Shown piece after piece: positions 24,101 to 39,100 of a stretch of DNA of 64,000 bases. Origin of the DNA: Pyxicephalus adspersus (lineage: Eukaryota > Chordata > Amphibia > Anura > Pyxicephalidae); NCBI RefSeq assembly GCF_032062135.1, contig NC_092858.1, forward strand, positions 166,297,473 through 166,361,472. Direction: 5' to 3'. Positions within the stretch are counted from its first letter, which is position 1; each line of letters opens with the position of its first letter. The position numbers and the translations under genes were made by a program. The notes under the pieces are model-generated. The model was not told where the DNA came from and made no database searches. It saw nothing but the letters and a program-made list of their open reading frames with translations.

Positions 24101-27100
24101 CTTTAATAGGTTTGGGACCATTGAAGATAGGAAAAGGGGCAGTGTGTGTGTATGCCCCCCTTCCATAAAAGGTCTTCCTGGAATCTGGCATGCCAAGGAT
24201 GGAACATTCAAAAAGTGTGAGGCCAGGGGAAGAGTATAAAAATAGCAATGTGAGAGAAGAAAATAGTTTATATTTTTTTTTGTAGTACTAACTTTTTTCA
24301 TGTATTTAGAGGGCTGATATTAACCCCTCACTTTAATGACCTTTAAAGTAATGTGAATTTAGTTAGTAGTATTCACATAGACCTTTTTTTTTTTTTATTT
24401 AGGGTAGTAATATTCACTTGTCACGTATATAGAGGGCTGATATTATTCTTTCACTTTAATCACCTTTATATCTATGTAATTAATAATGAAGGGATTGATA
24501 TAGTTAGTAGAATTCACATATACTTTTTTTTTTTTTTTTTTGAGTTACGGTATAAATATTTACTTTTTCCATGTATAAAGAGGGCTTATGTTAACTTTAC
24601 ACTTTATTTACCTTTTTATCTATGTATATAATATTTAAGGGATTGATATGGTTAGTAGAATTCACGTATTCTCACTTTTTTTTTTCTTCTCTCCCACTTT
24701 TTTAGAAAGTTCATTTTTTCACACTCAAATTCACCTTTACTTAAATCTTTTCTTGATATTATTTTATCACACTACAATTCAGTTTTGGTAATGTTTTTAA
24801 AAGAAGTTAGTTCTATATTTAGTTCATTTTATGACATGAACTGATGGGGGTAATTTTAAAAGAAGAATGGGCGTTATTAATGGTGTTAACTATAATAGAT
24901 GAATACCTGGGTATGACTGGATAATATTGAATTTGTTAAGGTGTCTTCCTTTTTACCTTTTTAATTAATTTAAAATAAAACTTAAACAAAATTATTGAAA
25001 ACAAAAAGTGTGTGGCCTTTGACAAGAGCAGACCCCCATCTACCCTCACCAGTAGCATGGTCATAATTAGTGTGTATGTGGGAAGGCCAATTATTTTGCT
25101 TAACATTACAAGACTGCTTATAAAACTTGACAGTTTTAGAGTCCCCAATGCTAGTTCCCCCAGGCTGTACAGATACATTACCAGTCAAAGTTTGGATAGA
25201 CCTAGTCATTCAGTGTTTTTTTCTTTATTTTATTATTTTCTACATTGTAAAGACATCCAAACTAAGTGGACACATATAGAAATGTGTTTTAAACAAAAAT
25301 GGGTTAAACATACCAGAATATGTTTTATATTTTAGATTCTTCAGAGTAGCCACCATTTTGCTTTATTTATAGCTTTGAACACCCTTGGCATTTACTGATT
25401 TAGCTTCATGATGTATTCACCTAAAAAGTTTTGAATTAGTTTCCAAAGATGTTGAGCTCTTGTTGGTTGCTTTGCCTTCATTCTTCGCTTTAACTAATCC
25501 CAAAACATCTCATTTGGGTTTAGGTTGGGGTATTTTGGAGGCCAGGTCATGTGACACAGCACTCCATTACTCTCCATCTTGGTCACATGACCCTTAAATA
25601 ACCCAGAGGTTCCTGGTCATTATCCTGTTGAAAAACGAATCATGGTCCACCTAAGCACAAACTAAATGGGATGTGATGCAGAATGCTGTGATTACAATAC
25701 CGGTTAAGTGTGCCTTGGATTTTGAATAAAGCACCAACAGTGTCCCCTGCAAAGCACCCCTACACCATTATGCCTCCTGCTCCATGCTTCACGGGGGGAA
25801 TCACACATTCACAATTCATCCACTCACCTTTTTTTCGTCTCAGAAAGACATGGTGGGTGGGATCAAAAAGCTCAAATATGGATTCATCAGGCCAAAGAAT
25901 ATATTTCCACTGGCGTAATATCCATTCCCTTTGTTTCTTAGCCCAAGCATTTCACTTCATTTTGTTGTTCTTCTCAGTAGTGGCTTCTTTGCAGCATAAA
26001 AGCCAATCACTGTTTAGAACTTTGTAGTAACTCTACCACTGCACAACTGATAGTCTCAAACACATTAGGAAGGAAAGAAATTACAGAAATTAACTCTTGA
26101 CACAGGCTTACCTGATAATACAAAAACATTCCAGGTGACTAACTCATAATTGAGAGAGTGACAAAAGTGTGCAAAGATGTCTCCAAACCAAAGGGAGGCT
26201 AATGCTGAAAAATCGAAAATGTAAAATATGTTCTGGTTTGTTCAACACTTCTTTTTTGTTTAGGTCGAATTCCATATGTTTCTTCATAGTTTTTTTTTAA
26301 TAGTAATTTAATAGTAATCCTTAATGTAGAAAATAATAATGTTTGGGTTTCATTGAACCCTATGGGAAGTGTTTTCCTGAACATAGTCTAAGACATTTTG
26401 GCATCTTGTTTTTGAATAACCAAATGATACACCTCAGTGATATTCAGTTTAACCTAAAGGCTCATCTTTTTTTTTCAAAGCTTATTGTTGTATGTTTTTT
26501 GTTTTCTTATTAATAATAATACACATTCTTTGTGAGTTTTCTTAACTCTTCTTACAGCAGTTGGTGAAGACGTTGGACTGTGTTGCCAATCTGAACGCGA
26601 TCCTCACTCACTCTATCGTTAAAACTGAAAGAGAAGTTTTAGTAGAACTTGACGCCATTATTGGCAAAACAGGAACCAGGATAATTATCTGGAACTTAAG
26701 AAGGTTGGGTCTCAGTGTGCATAAATAATCTAATGCAGAATCCAGAGAGAAAACCTAGTAGAACAAGCAACATAGGTGTAGGACAAATGAAAAGTTTGTC
26801 AATGCAAAGTATTACTTTACTACCTTGCAGTTACTAATGTTACACGTTTTTTTGGTGGATAAAAATCTAAGCACGTTAAAGAATTTCAACCTGGAAGAAG
26901 TTGTCTTCTGTGCTCACCCTGATCTTTGCACTGTTTAATCAGAATAGGAAAAGCTCCAATTTCAATATAGGAGTAAGGCATTTATCCTCCTTCTTCAGAT
27001 GGGTTTTTGTTTTGCTTTACATATGTTTGACTGTAAGTAATTTTAGGCTTTCTGAGTTTTTAGGAAAACATTATTAAATGGAAAGTTTCTTTTATCTCAT

Positions 27101-30100
27101 TATTTACACCCTTCACTGCCAGTACCAGTTTCTCTTTGGGATCAAGCAAGTGTCTCTGTTCTTCTATTGCCGATTGCCCCTTCATACTTTTCAGAATATT
27201 TCATTAGATAATATAATAGTAAATAGAGAAGTTCAGAGATTTTTTTGATCGTTCAAATACTTATTTTACACCTTAATGTTTTCACACAATTGAGTTGAAT
27301 AAGCTGTGTACTGTTAGGAAGGCATTTTTTTTCACGCAAGGTTTGCTTTAGGTTTGAGAGTGTGAACACATCACCCTTCCCTACTTCTTACCCGGTGGTG
27401 TGCAAGAAACACATTTAAAGAATGGATTATTCTGTAATCAATAACACTTCATTTGTCCTGTATTAAAGCTATACCTAAATATATTTTAAAAAAGTAACAT
27501 AGTTGTGTTTTTTTTTCATAAAAACTGTGAACCTTTAAATTAAACAAGTGTGTCAGCATTTTTATTATCAGCATTTAGATTGAGCGAGCACTAGATACTG
27601 TTAATCAACATCAAATCTCCCATACGGAATATTTGTTCTGCTGAAGATGTCCAAGAATCAGACACAATGGAGCACAAGAAGGTAAACATCTTTTAAGTGT
27701 TTCTATATTCAGAGTTTTGTTTGTTTTTACTTTTAGTGAGAAGAATGGTGATACAGAATTCGATTTTGAAACGGATAAATATGACATAAGAATTCCAGAG
27801 GATAATGATGGGTCTTCTAAGAAGGGCTATAAAAAGCAAGAAAGGAAGGACCAAGTCCCACCAGACAGTGACTATTCATTACGTGTACGTCAGGAGGTCA
27901 CATAATCTTTGTTTGGCTTTGAACTCTGTTTTCTGCTATTATCTTTTTATAGTCATTCTATTTTACATATTCCTCACTATCTTTGAAACATGTTTGCAGT
28001 AAACTGATAAAATGTGTTTTTTCTTACCATAAAATGCCATTATTTTCAGTTTACATAGTAAATGAGGGTGAAAAAAAAACATACATCCATCAAGTTCAAC
28101 CACTAGGGAAATAAACATATCCCAGATATAAAACCCTATGGACATAGTTGCTCCAACAGGGGAAAAAATTATTTCCTGATTTTCTGAGGGTATTGAATGT
28201 TTCCTGGATCAACAAATATTAGTCTCTGTTATCTTTAAACACCAATAAATGGACATCAGCTAGTAAATACCATTGCCTAGATGTTTCTTGATGCAGCGTT
28301 GCATGTATGCAAATGTACCCACAGGGTCCTCTAGGGGCCCTTTTTACTAGGCTCAAACACACATTTATTTTCAAACATACTTTTCCTGCACATGAAAATG
28401 GTATAGTTTGCCGCTGATGATCTCATTATGAAAGTTTCATTTTCTTGACTTCTGTTTTCATTGAACAATTGTGTAGCGTGTGAATACAGATCTCTGGATG
28501 TGTTTTTTTTTCTCATCCATTGAGGGTCACAGGATTTATTTCACCTTAGTGAGTTAGGATTCTGCATACTGGAGGATCAGACACTGGTAAACAGGTCGTG
28601 TTGAGGGAGCAGTTAATGCAAGTTTTGGAAAACATTTCAGTTTTACTGTCCAGAGGTTACAGTGGTTCATTTAGTTTCTGGAACCTTAGAAACGGTCACT
28701 AAAACGGAATAATTGTCGAGTATATGATTCTGGTCTTTCACAAGAGAAATAACAGGCTGGCTCTGATCTAAAGTCCATATTGTCAATGTCGTGTCCAGTT
28801 TTCCTGTAGGCAGCATTCCAATACAAAGGTGAAACCAAAAAAGTAAGTTAAAGTAAACCTTTCCTCCCTTTAAAACTGTTAAAAATCCCACTTACTGAAG
28901 AACAGAAGCCAGAATGCCTATGTGCTTACTTTTTATAAACTGCCATTATTTGTGCTCTCCTAATCCTAGTTTCATTGTGGGAGTGACACCATGCTACAAA
29001 GCTTTACTCTATTCACATTTCTGTATCTGTAATGTGTATCTACTTTTGTTTCTCCAACAGGCATATTGCAGCATTCTCTACATGAAACCAAGGATGAAGA
29101 TCATAATCAGAGGTGAAAAAGTTCAAACACAACTTGTTTCCAAAAGCCTCGCGCTCATAGAAAAGGATGTCTACAGACCCAGGTTTTTGGGTGTATCTTT
29201 TTAATTTAAGATTTACTGTCCAAGTAACAAAAAAAAAAATTAAAGAAAGCACATTCACAGGGCAGAAAGGTGTCTCAGAGGTTAGCACTCTGGCCTTTGC
29301 AGCAATAGGTCCCAAGTTCAAATCTCGGCCAGGACACTATCTGCGTAGAGGTTCTCCTCGTGTTTGCATGGGTTTACTCTGGGAAGTGCAGTTTCCTTAC
29401 AAATTCCAATAAACATGCAGTTAGCTTTATTGGCTTCCCCCCAAAATTGACCTTAAGACTGTATTAAAAGACATGACTGAGATAGGAACATTAGTTTGTG
29501 AGCTCCTTTGAGGGACAGCTAGTGACATCCCTATGGACTTTGTAAAGCACTGCATAATAATAATAATCAACATCACTTTACATACCTTGCCAGTGGCTGT
29601 ACAAGTTTTCACTATTGCATATTTAGAATACCATAGGAGTAGGAGACGAGGATACCCAGGTGGCAGCTGTTTGGATTTGCCTGGTGATCAGTTATTGCCT
29701 ATTTGCAGATTGTTATCAACAGGCTTGTGGGTAAATGAAAAACTGTGAATCTTTTATGTATTAGCTTTTTGATTTTAAATATTTTGTTAATCGCACTTTA
29801 TTCCAATAACAGCCTTCCCAGGCAAAATGCTGTAACATCTTGCAGTGTTCAGTAAGTTAATGCTTCATAGTTTCCTTAATATGGCCAGAATAAACCTGTG
29901 AAAATTACTTTTGGATACAATTGCCGAAACAAGGAGCATTATGGGATACTGATGTATAACAAAAACAGGCTCATTAAGGCCTATGAAAAAGTTGGCTGCC
30001 AGTCAAGGGTGCGTATTCTGTTTGATAGCTGCATAAGCTGTGTACTTTTTAGCAATTTTATTTTCTTTACGTTTTTTTTTTCATTTTTCCAGGCTAATAA

Positions 30101-33100
30101 TGAAGGCGTTGGTGTTGTTGGCATTATCGAATGTAACTTTTTAACACCCACACATAACAAACAGGACTTCGACTTCACCTATGAATATAGGTAAGGCAAA
30201 GAAATATACTATTTGACTTTAAGCCTAATCAGTAACAATTTTAGTCATCAACATCAACCAAGCAGAAAACAAGATTTTAATTCTTTTTGTGGGGTTAGAG
30301 CAACCTTTCTTGACATGTCTAACTTAGGGAAACCCTTGAAATAACCTTCAGATTATCAGGGAACACTGCTATATTTACTATATCCACAGCTCACAGTACA
30401 TTAGTGTGGTGGTCATTGGGAAGTATGTCTCCCTTACAGATAGCCAAAAACATCATTAGTGTCAGTTACCCTAACCTGAGAGTCACAAATTGCTCATTGC
30501 TCAAGGAACCCTGCAACCTCTGCAGGAACCCTAGGATTCCACAGAACCCTGGTTGAGAACCACTGGGTTAAAGTATGATCATTTCACTGCCAGCCAGATA
30601 TTTATTTGTATAGATTTGTTTTGCACAATGTACTCATATTCTACCCCATCAATATGTTCAGCACTGAGAGGATGACATCAGTGTTTCTATCTGAAAGAAA
30701 TGCATATGAATGCAAAGCAGCTGTGGGTGGGTGGGATTTTGAGACTGTACCTTTAGTATTTTGGCTTTGAGTGATACTGGCCACCTTCAACATGAAGGGC
30801 ATATTGTAACAAAGTAGTAGTACTGTGGGGGACAGTTACTGATTAGAAGTGAGTGTTGCGACAAAACTGCTTTTTTCTTGTTCCAAAGGACATTATAAAA
30901 TGTAGTGAAGTTGAGCTATAAAATACATAATAGAAGTATGGTCTACTTGATAGTTTGGTATTTGATTTGTGCTTTGCTGTATTTTAAAAGTCTACTGCAT
31001 TCCTTTGTGTGATGATTCTGTTGATCCTGGTGGAACACACCTTCTGGTGATGCCTGCACACCTCTATGCTCCTGCTGATCCTTTAGAGAAGTGTGGGTAT
31101 TTTGGAAGGGATTAGCTGTAACTTCGGTTAATGTGAATTGAGCATGTACTGTACAGACTTTTGCAATGCTTACTGAATTATTTCTGTTTCCTGGACAGGA
31201 CTAGTAGACCAACTATTTTATTGTATAATGTTGTGTAATGTTTCCTCAACCCCAGCTTCTTCCAACAGCAGGTGCTGGATAGTTAAACCAACTAATGGTT
31301 ATTTCCATACCCGATGATTATTTGGGGTTCGGAGATTGCTGTACCTTCTTGAATTGGCTAAACTTTTAACTTTTCATATAATTCATATTGTTTTTTAGGC
31401 GAACATTATCTAACTTAGCAGATAAACTTTATGACTACTGGCATGCAATGAAAGAGAAAAGGCATGCTCTCTCCAGTGATGATATTCCTGTTGAAGATGT
31501 ACAGTAAGTGCCTGAAAAACCAATTAGAGAAGCGTTGAAAAAAAAAAAAGTTTCTTTACTTTCTTAGTAGTAGTTCTGTGTATTAAAGTTTCTAGATGAT
31601 AGTGTGAATTGGACCTACATGATAGATAGATAGATAGACAGATAGATAGATAGATAGATACCTCTTCAGTACACTGAGAAAATTAAAAGTAGCATCTAAC
31701 TGGTAGCCGTTACCAACATTTTTTTTTCAAATGCCTTAGTATTTTTATATAGAAATTTTTGCTTTTTTTTATTATACGAGAAATTCTGTATCTTTATAGA
31801 TGTTTAACAAGCTACCTGTAGTGGAGTAAGAAGTAACTTTTGTAAATGTACATAATTGGGATGTCTGTAATTTGATCCTAAGCTTATTTGAGGTTAGAAT
31901 TTAAGTAAATGTTAAAAAAGTGTGATATATTTACACTAGGAGTAATATGCTTGTCTGCTTTAGGAAAAAGCCTGACCAGACCTGGGCCCAATGTGATGAC
32001 TGTCTGAAATGGAGGAAACTTCCTGATGATATAGGCAAACTGCCAGAAAAGTGGTATTGTCACATGAACCCCGACCCTCAGTTCCGGTAAGGGTAACCAC
32101 TCTATGCTGTGTTGGACAGCAGATTTGTTGATTGCTGTGCATGTTATTATCCCTAATCTTCATCAGGGATTTTATTTAAAACAGAGACTGCAATGTACCA
32201 CAGGAGCCTGAGGATGATGATGAAATCACACAGCCAACTTATGAAAAGACAAATAAAAAAAGGTTAGTAAAGTTTCTTGTATGCATGTCCATTATTATTA
32301 AAAGCATGTGTAATAGTGTTTACAGAACAAAGCATGAGATCAGAGAGTATGGCAATTCCAAAGTAACAAAGAAGGTCGTCTCATGCATGTGCTGCTTGGA
32401 AAATAGCTGTCCGAAAACATGATTTGTGGTTGAAGGAAAGGTAGGTATTATCTTAGGGGTGAGGGGTGGGTGATTTTGCTAAAAGCCTTTAGGCAGGCAG
32501 CTACATTTTTTTGTTGGTTTCTACCATTTTAAATCCCAACTGTAGCCATAAATGTCTTTTAGGTTTGAATTGAATAAAGTGTAATATATGTGTACTATGT
32601 TGCTTCTATGAAGAATTCCTTAGCAAATATTTAATCCGCTTCAAAACTACACAGGTCAGCATAACAGTGACATTTTAAAATCCTTTACATCATCTGTTAA
32701 AACAAATGGTGAAGGAAGGTCCTTGTTAGTGCATTGCAATATCTAACTTGTGTGGCACAATCACCATTTTCATTTTTGCATGTACACTGACCAAAGTTTT
32801 GTTGTCATATTGTCAGTCACCAAAGTCATTTTTTATTCTTTTTATATTTTATACAACTTTTTTTACTTATTGCAATCACAAATCTATCAATAATCAACCA
32901 AGCATGGTAGGTGACGTCACCACTGCACTCCGTTGAAGCCAATAAAGCATAGACTCTTCTTGATTATTTTCTAAACCAGCTAGTATTTCTGGCATTTGAC
33001 AGCTCTAAACCCAGCAGTACTTACATCTTTTATAGATGTTTTTAATGCCTATGAGAAATCAGTTAAGGAATGGTCGCTTCTCTTACATTCCATCCTGACA

Positions 33101-36100
33101 CCCCCAGTCATGGGAGTCCCAGGCACATTTTCAGTTGTGATCAAGGTTTGTGATTCAATCTGTCCAGATCACCTCTGCTATGAAAACAAAATGTATTATT
33201 TTTCAGTACTAACTGCTGTCTTTACATTGTCTTGTTCAGTTTTTGCCCTTTTACAGTTGTCTAGTTTTTGTTTTGAAAATGTAAACAGTCAAATTTGAAA
33301 TTTTTTTATTCTTGCAGGAAATCTGAAGCAGCCCAACAGGTATTTTTTTTTTATATCTAGTAAAACAACTTACTTTAGAAGTGAAAAGGTATTGTACTTC
33401 TATTTTTTGTGCTGTTTCAGGTCAGTAGTAAGTCAAGCATTCTGGTCCCTCTGCTTAGTAAGGAAATGCAAGCAGCATTCCCTCATGTAAGGGGACATTA
33501 CAGATCAGCACCGCTGCCTGGACCTTCAGCAGCAGCACCTAAAACTGCTGGGCAGCCCAGTCCCCAGGCTAACAGGTAAATTATTCAGTCCAGTTAGGCC
33601 ATAAATTTATAAAATGTGTATTTTGTAAACTTTTAATTTTTACGCAATGTTGGTCCCATTATTTATGGCATATCTGTGGGAAGGGTGGATGCAAGATGCT
33701 GGAAACTTCGATGCTTAGGTACTTCGGGTACTTAGATGTACATGTAGCTGCAGTAGCCTCCTTTCTGTCACAGGTAATCCTTGGGATATTCTGAACCACA
33801 AAGGTTTAGCACTTTCTGATACTGCCAAAAGTTGATTTCCTCTTACATAATTCCATTGGCCAGTGAATATACAAAAGAAAGAAACCCCATGCCACTAACC
33901 AAAGGATACTTCCCAAGCCTCACCATAAGTAATCTATGCAGATTAGGTAAATCTCTTTTCAAACAAACCTCAGAAGCCGAGGGTAGGGTAAAGTTTATTT
34001 TTTTATACAGTATTTATGCATATATATTGGTAATTGGGAGGCATGCAGGTACTTGGTAATAAGCCTTTAGTTTTAGAAAAAGGTCCATGGTCAATCTTTT
34101 ACTTGCTTCTTTGGAGGTGCCTTACTGGATGATAAAGCCAGGGCCCCATAAGCATGTGTGGACTATTCCTAAAGTTGGGTTCTTTGTAACCAAAGAAAAC
34201 TAATTAGAGAGGGGCATGTGTAGGAAGAGCTGCGTAATATGTTGGCGCTATATCAATCCTGTTTATTAATAATAATAATAGTAATTTCATATTTAACTAG
34301 TTGATATCTGAGTTTGTAGTGCCTGCTGAAATGGTATGCTACCTCTTTTTATTACCTTAAGGTCACATATTTCTTCTTGTCACAGGCAAAAACGCTCAGG
34401 TGCTCCTGAACACTCTATGACTGCTGCTAAAAAGCCTTATGTGACTGTACCAGAGACAACGGGTCCTCCAGGAGGTGATGCAACTGCTGACTCTGATGGC
34501 ATCATCAAAGAAAACAGTACTTCCATACCCAATGATAATTCCAGACCCCCAAACTGCATCATTCCTGAGTTAATCACAGGAGTTATGGCTGAAGCCAACC
34601 ATACTCACAGTGGAGTAACGGATATTAAAAGGGAATCAGATTCCAATGCCTATGCCAACTTTCACAGCACCCGGCAAGTACCAGATAACAATGATTACGG
34701 CTGTTTTAATGGAACCACCACACAAGATGAGTTTTTTCACTACTTAAATGTCCAAAGCCCAGTACAAGCAGTAGACTATAAAAAAGATGAGTACTGTGAG
34801 CATTGTGATGAACTCATTGGTATGGTAAAACACCTGGAGAACCAGTTAGCTTTGACATCAAGTCATCAAACAAGTAAAGAAACGTCAGAGACCTATATTC
34901 AGACTGATCCTGTACCGGAGCCCCCACAAGACAAGTCTGAGGTATGTTTCTGCTTTGATGGTGGTGTCTATATTACCAGCAGGTAGATAACTACTCAAAA
35001 TTATTATGTTGGAAGAGAAAATTGCGTAGCTGTTCCAGTTCTCTTTTTATTAACATACAGGCCCTGATTTATTAGAGCTCTCCAAGGCTAGAGAAGATAC
35101 ACTTTCATCATTGAGGCTGGGTGATCCTGCAAACTTGGAATAGATTTCTTATAAGTGATCTGCTATTTGTTAGCAAATGTTTTCAATCCTGGACCAGATC
35201 CCTTACAGGTTTGCTGTATCACCCAGCTTCACTGATGAAAGTGTATCTTCTCTAGTCTTGGAGAGCTCTAATAAATCAGGGCCTATATGTTAAGCCCTGA
35301 AGAGCTTTATTAATGAGGCCCATATGCACAGTTTTAAACCAAGGTACTCTATTTTATCTAAAAATACAGGAAACTGCATTTTAAACTGCTATATAAGCCA
35401 AGGGCATAAAATGTGGCTATCACTGTTAAAATTACAAACAATAATTAACAGAAATGCCAATCAAAATTAACATGTAAATGCATTAATGTATGCTGTGTTT
35501 ATTTTAAAACATTTATTTAAAAGCAGAAATCCAAATCACATGGGGTGAGTGTAAGGCCCTGGTCCAGTAACAGTACTCGGCAGACACCAGTCACCAGTCC
35601 AAATACAGCACATGGTTTCCCTTAGTGCACAAGAGATTGTGCCTTAGGAAGTGCTGGCAGCAGACCAGATAATGCAGTACCAAGGTTCCAACAGACAAGT
35701 GCAGAATACAAAGCAGAGGTCATAACAGATAATCCATCCACCAGACCAAGTACACAGGGGCAAACACAAGCAGAGTCAGGAGTCACAGGCAAAAGGTCGG
35801 TCCAGGCAACATAAACTTGCAGGGCCAGAAACAGGCAAGCTACAGTAAATCAGAAAAAAACACCCTTTTTTTACAGTTTTATTCGAAAAGTATAAACAGC
35901 CTATTTACAAATAAAAGAAAAAAAGATCCAAGAGTACAAATGCTAGAAACAGATACACAAATTACAATAAAGTGCCAAAGCAGAACAGAACATTTGCATA
36001 TTTTTTTGCAAATTCAAATCAAAGAATCAGGGCACATTTTTTCCAAAAAATAAAAGTCTATAATTATTATTATTATTATTATTATTAATAAACAGGATTT

Positions 36101-39100
36101 ATATAGCGCCAACATATTACGCAGCGCTGTACATTAAATAGGGATGACACAAGTATATTCCACATATACACACCCCAGGTTCTCTGGGCTTCTAGTTTAC
36201 CCATTTTGTGCAATCAAATAAAAAGAAATCAAACAAGTAGCTTTCTCTTCTCTACTGAGAAGGAAAGAGGACGACCGTACATGACAACCTGGCCTGGTAA
36301 AAAAATCAATTCAGCACAGGCCCGGCTTACTGCCACACAGCCCTTGCATACGGGCAATTCCAGAAGAGATGCAGGGTTGATTCCTCAACCATACATCCAG
36401 ACCCAGGACATGCTGGAGAACTGACAAAACCCCTCCTATGCTGAAAGGCACGCAGAGGCAGGCACTCATGGACAGCCTGCCAAGCAATATCTTTAAATTC
36501 AATTCATAGAAATTTTTCGCCTATGTTTTTCAAAATTTGTGTTGACCTTTCTGCAGTAAAAGGGGGTGCAAGTGCAATTGCCATCTCTGTTTTGATGAAT
36601 TTCTTAGTTTTATTTCCATCTAATGGAGTATTTTGGTCCAGGTTTTGTAGGCTCCAGATACAGATACATTTTTCCAAAATTGTGTACGGTTTTGGAGGCA
36701 TGATGAATGTTGAAACTATTTGAATAGACAAGGCTTAGGTATTGTACCAGAGGCAGAATTATTGATTTTACAACCTGCACTTTACCTTCTAATGTTAAGT
36801 TACATAGCTTCCAGGATTCATTTTTTGGCTTATTTTTTCTTAGACAATGCTCCAGCTTTGTTGCCCGTTGTTTTGATGGTCAAAAAAACACTCCCAAATT
36901 TTGATAGCTTGACATGTGCAGTTTTTAAATGTTGAAGCTGCCATTGGCCAAGGTAAAGACAATTATACTTGTTGATATTTAGCTTGAATCCTGAGCCTGT
37001 ACAAAAATTTCAGTGTTTAGAACTGCCCTGTTGAGAGAAGCCTCTGTGGTACGGAGGGCGGTAACATCGTCCATGTATGTGCAAATTTTGGCGGACTGAC
37101 CACCAGACTATAGATAAATAGAGGAGGAGAGAGAGGGCATCCTTGTTTAATCCTGGACTTGAGTTTTGAACATCATCTGATATGAAGAAGACATTGACTA
37201 AGACATTGCAAAAAGCACCACTGTAAAGACATTTGATTTGGTTGATTAGTGTAACAGGAAAACCCATTTTTTCAACACTTTCCACAGATAGATATGTAAA
37301 ACTTTATCAAATGCTTTTTAGAAATCTAAGGACAAAAATACCAATTTTTGCTTTCTCTCTTTTGAGTACCATAGCACATATTTCAGTAAATTTAGACCAT
37401 TCTGTGCACTTTTGCCCACAGACCTGATCACCCTGGATTACTTTATCAACAACTTCTTTGATTTACCAGAATCTTGGAGTAGATTTTATAATTTGTGTTG
37501 AGCATGATGATGGGACACCAGTTCTCCAGGATTGATAGGCCAACTTTTTTTAGGGATCAGAGTGATGACGCCTCCTAGCCAGGAGTCCAGAGGCCTGTTA
37601 GATAACAAAACTTCACGGAAAATCGGACACAAATCATTTTTCAGGAGATCCTTTAATGACAGATAAAATTCAATCGGCAAACCATCACAACCTGGACATT
37701 TATTGTTGGTAAAGCTCTTGATGGTAACTAATAGCTCTTTTTCACTCAGATCTTCAGAAAAGACTTGTTGGTCAACATGATCTAATTAAAGCTCCAAGGC
37801 ACCTACAACCTCCTTGGTGACGGTTGGATCTGTCTCCTTTTCCCTAAAGAGCTCTTAGTAGAAATTCTGGGCCTCCTTTAGAAGAAAATCCTGGAGCATT
37901 TTTCCTTTTTTTCCACATTTGCATTGTAAATAATTTGTCTCCCTTTAGCAGTGATGGCCTCTACTATATCAGTTTTTAAATATAAAAATCAGTTTTTAAA
38001 TTTATTATTTCCTGCTCCATTGGGATGTAATTTTTGCTTAACTTATTAAAAGTTTGGAGCTGTGTGTTTAGCCTCCGGAACCATTTTACGTTCCTCCTTG
38101 CTTCCTGTATTCCTTTCTGGATAAAGAAGGACCTAGTTTTCTTTTTGATGATATTATCCCACCAACTTATGAGGTTGGGAAAATTGCATATGTCCCTCCG
38201 CCATGACTTGTATGCTAATGTTTATTGCGTTTTGATTCCAGGATCCTCTAGAAGCATGGTATTTGGTCCCCAGATCCCGGGTCCCTTGTAACTGATAATT
38301 TTAGGTGAATGTATAAAAATATATGATCTGAGAAAATGTTGTTTTGGAGAGTGATTTTCCCTGGAGTGATAGAGTGATGGCAAAAACAAAAGTCAATGCA
38401 GGAGTTATATTGCTGGACCATGTATAACCAGGATCATTCGGATGTAACTTTTTCCAGACCTCCTGCAACTCGGGATCAGCCATCATGTTTTTCAGATGTT
38501 TTATCGTGCCTCCTTGTTCTACAGCTGGCTCACTTTTTAGCTGGTAATATACATTAAAAATCACCACAAAAAAAATGCAGGGGAGGAACCTGGAATGAAG
38601 AACTGTATAGTATTAGGCAATTTAGCTTGCTCATTTTTTTCTGGGGAGCAGTAGATATTAAACACCCTGAGTTCCTTCTCCCTAAATTTCACAGTGGCCA
38701 TCATAGCTCTTCCAGATACTATCTCAATAAATGATGAAAAGGTGACTTTGTTTCCCTTTGCAAAGATGCCAATACCTGTAGCTGAATTTCCATTGTCCCC
38801 TGATCATACTGAAGGGCCGCCAGCCCAGGATTGTGTTCATAATTTGGGTAGTGGACTATTATGCACTCCTAAAGACAGAAAATTCACAGTTAAAGCTGCA
38901 AAAATAGCTAAATATTGTTGCCCTTTGTACAGAGCTTTTCAAACCCCTAACATTTTCAGACTGATAGAACTCTATACAAACATTGGGCGCTGGACTTAAG
39001 GGTTCCTCATCTGAGCTGGTCAAAGGTGGAATTGCCGCAGAAGGTGGAACCCGTTGACTCTGAATAAGGTTCCTGGTCACCAACCTGTGCCGATATGCCA

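Larger units (their letters stand above)
23772..26555 (+). other. U12-type AT-AC intron (MORC3 intron 4)
   Basis: The donor ATATCCTTTT at 23772-23781 matches the minor-spliceosome consensus. TTTTCTTAACT at 26537-26547 matches the U12 branch site, 10-11 bases before the terminal AC at 26554-26555. Joining phase 1 to phase 1 gives FDEQKQLVKTLD, the same length as human MORC3 at this place. Confidence 0.9.

Noticed and set aside
29191..29192. Alternative GT donor for exon 7 one codon earlier
   Set aside because: It would leave phase 1 while exon 8 needs phase 0 from its only AG acceptor.
32748..33298. Hydrophobic small frames in MORC3 intron 12
   Set aside because: No homology; AT-rich intron commonly yields such frames; they are unsupported by splice sites in phase with MORC3.
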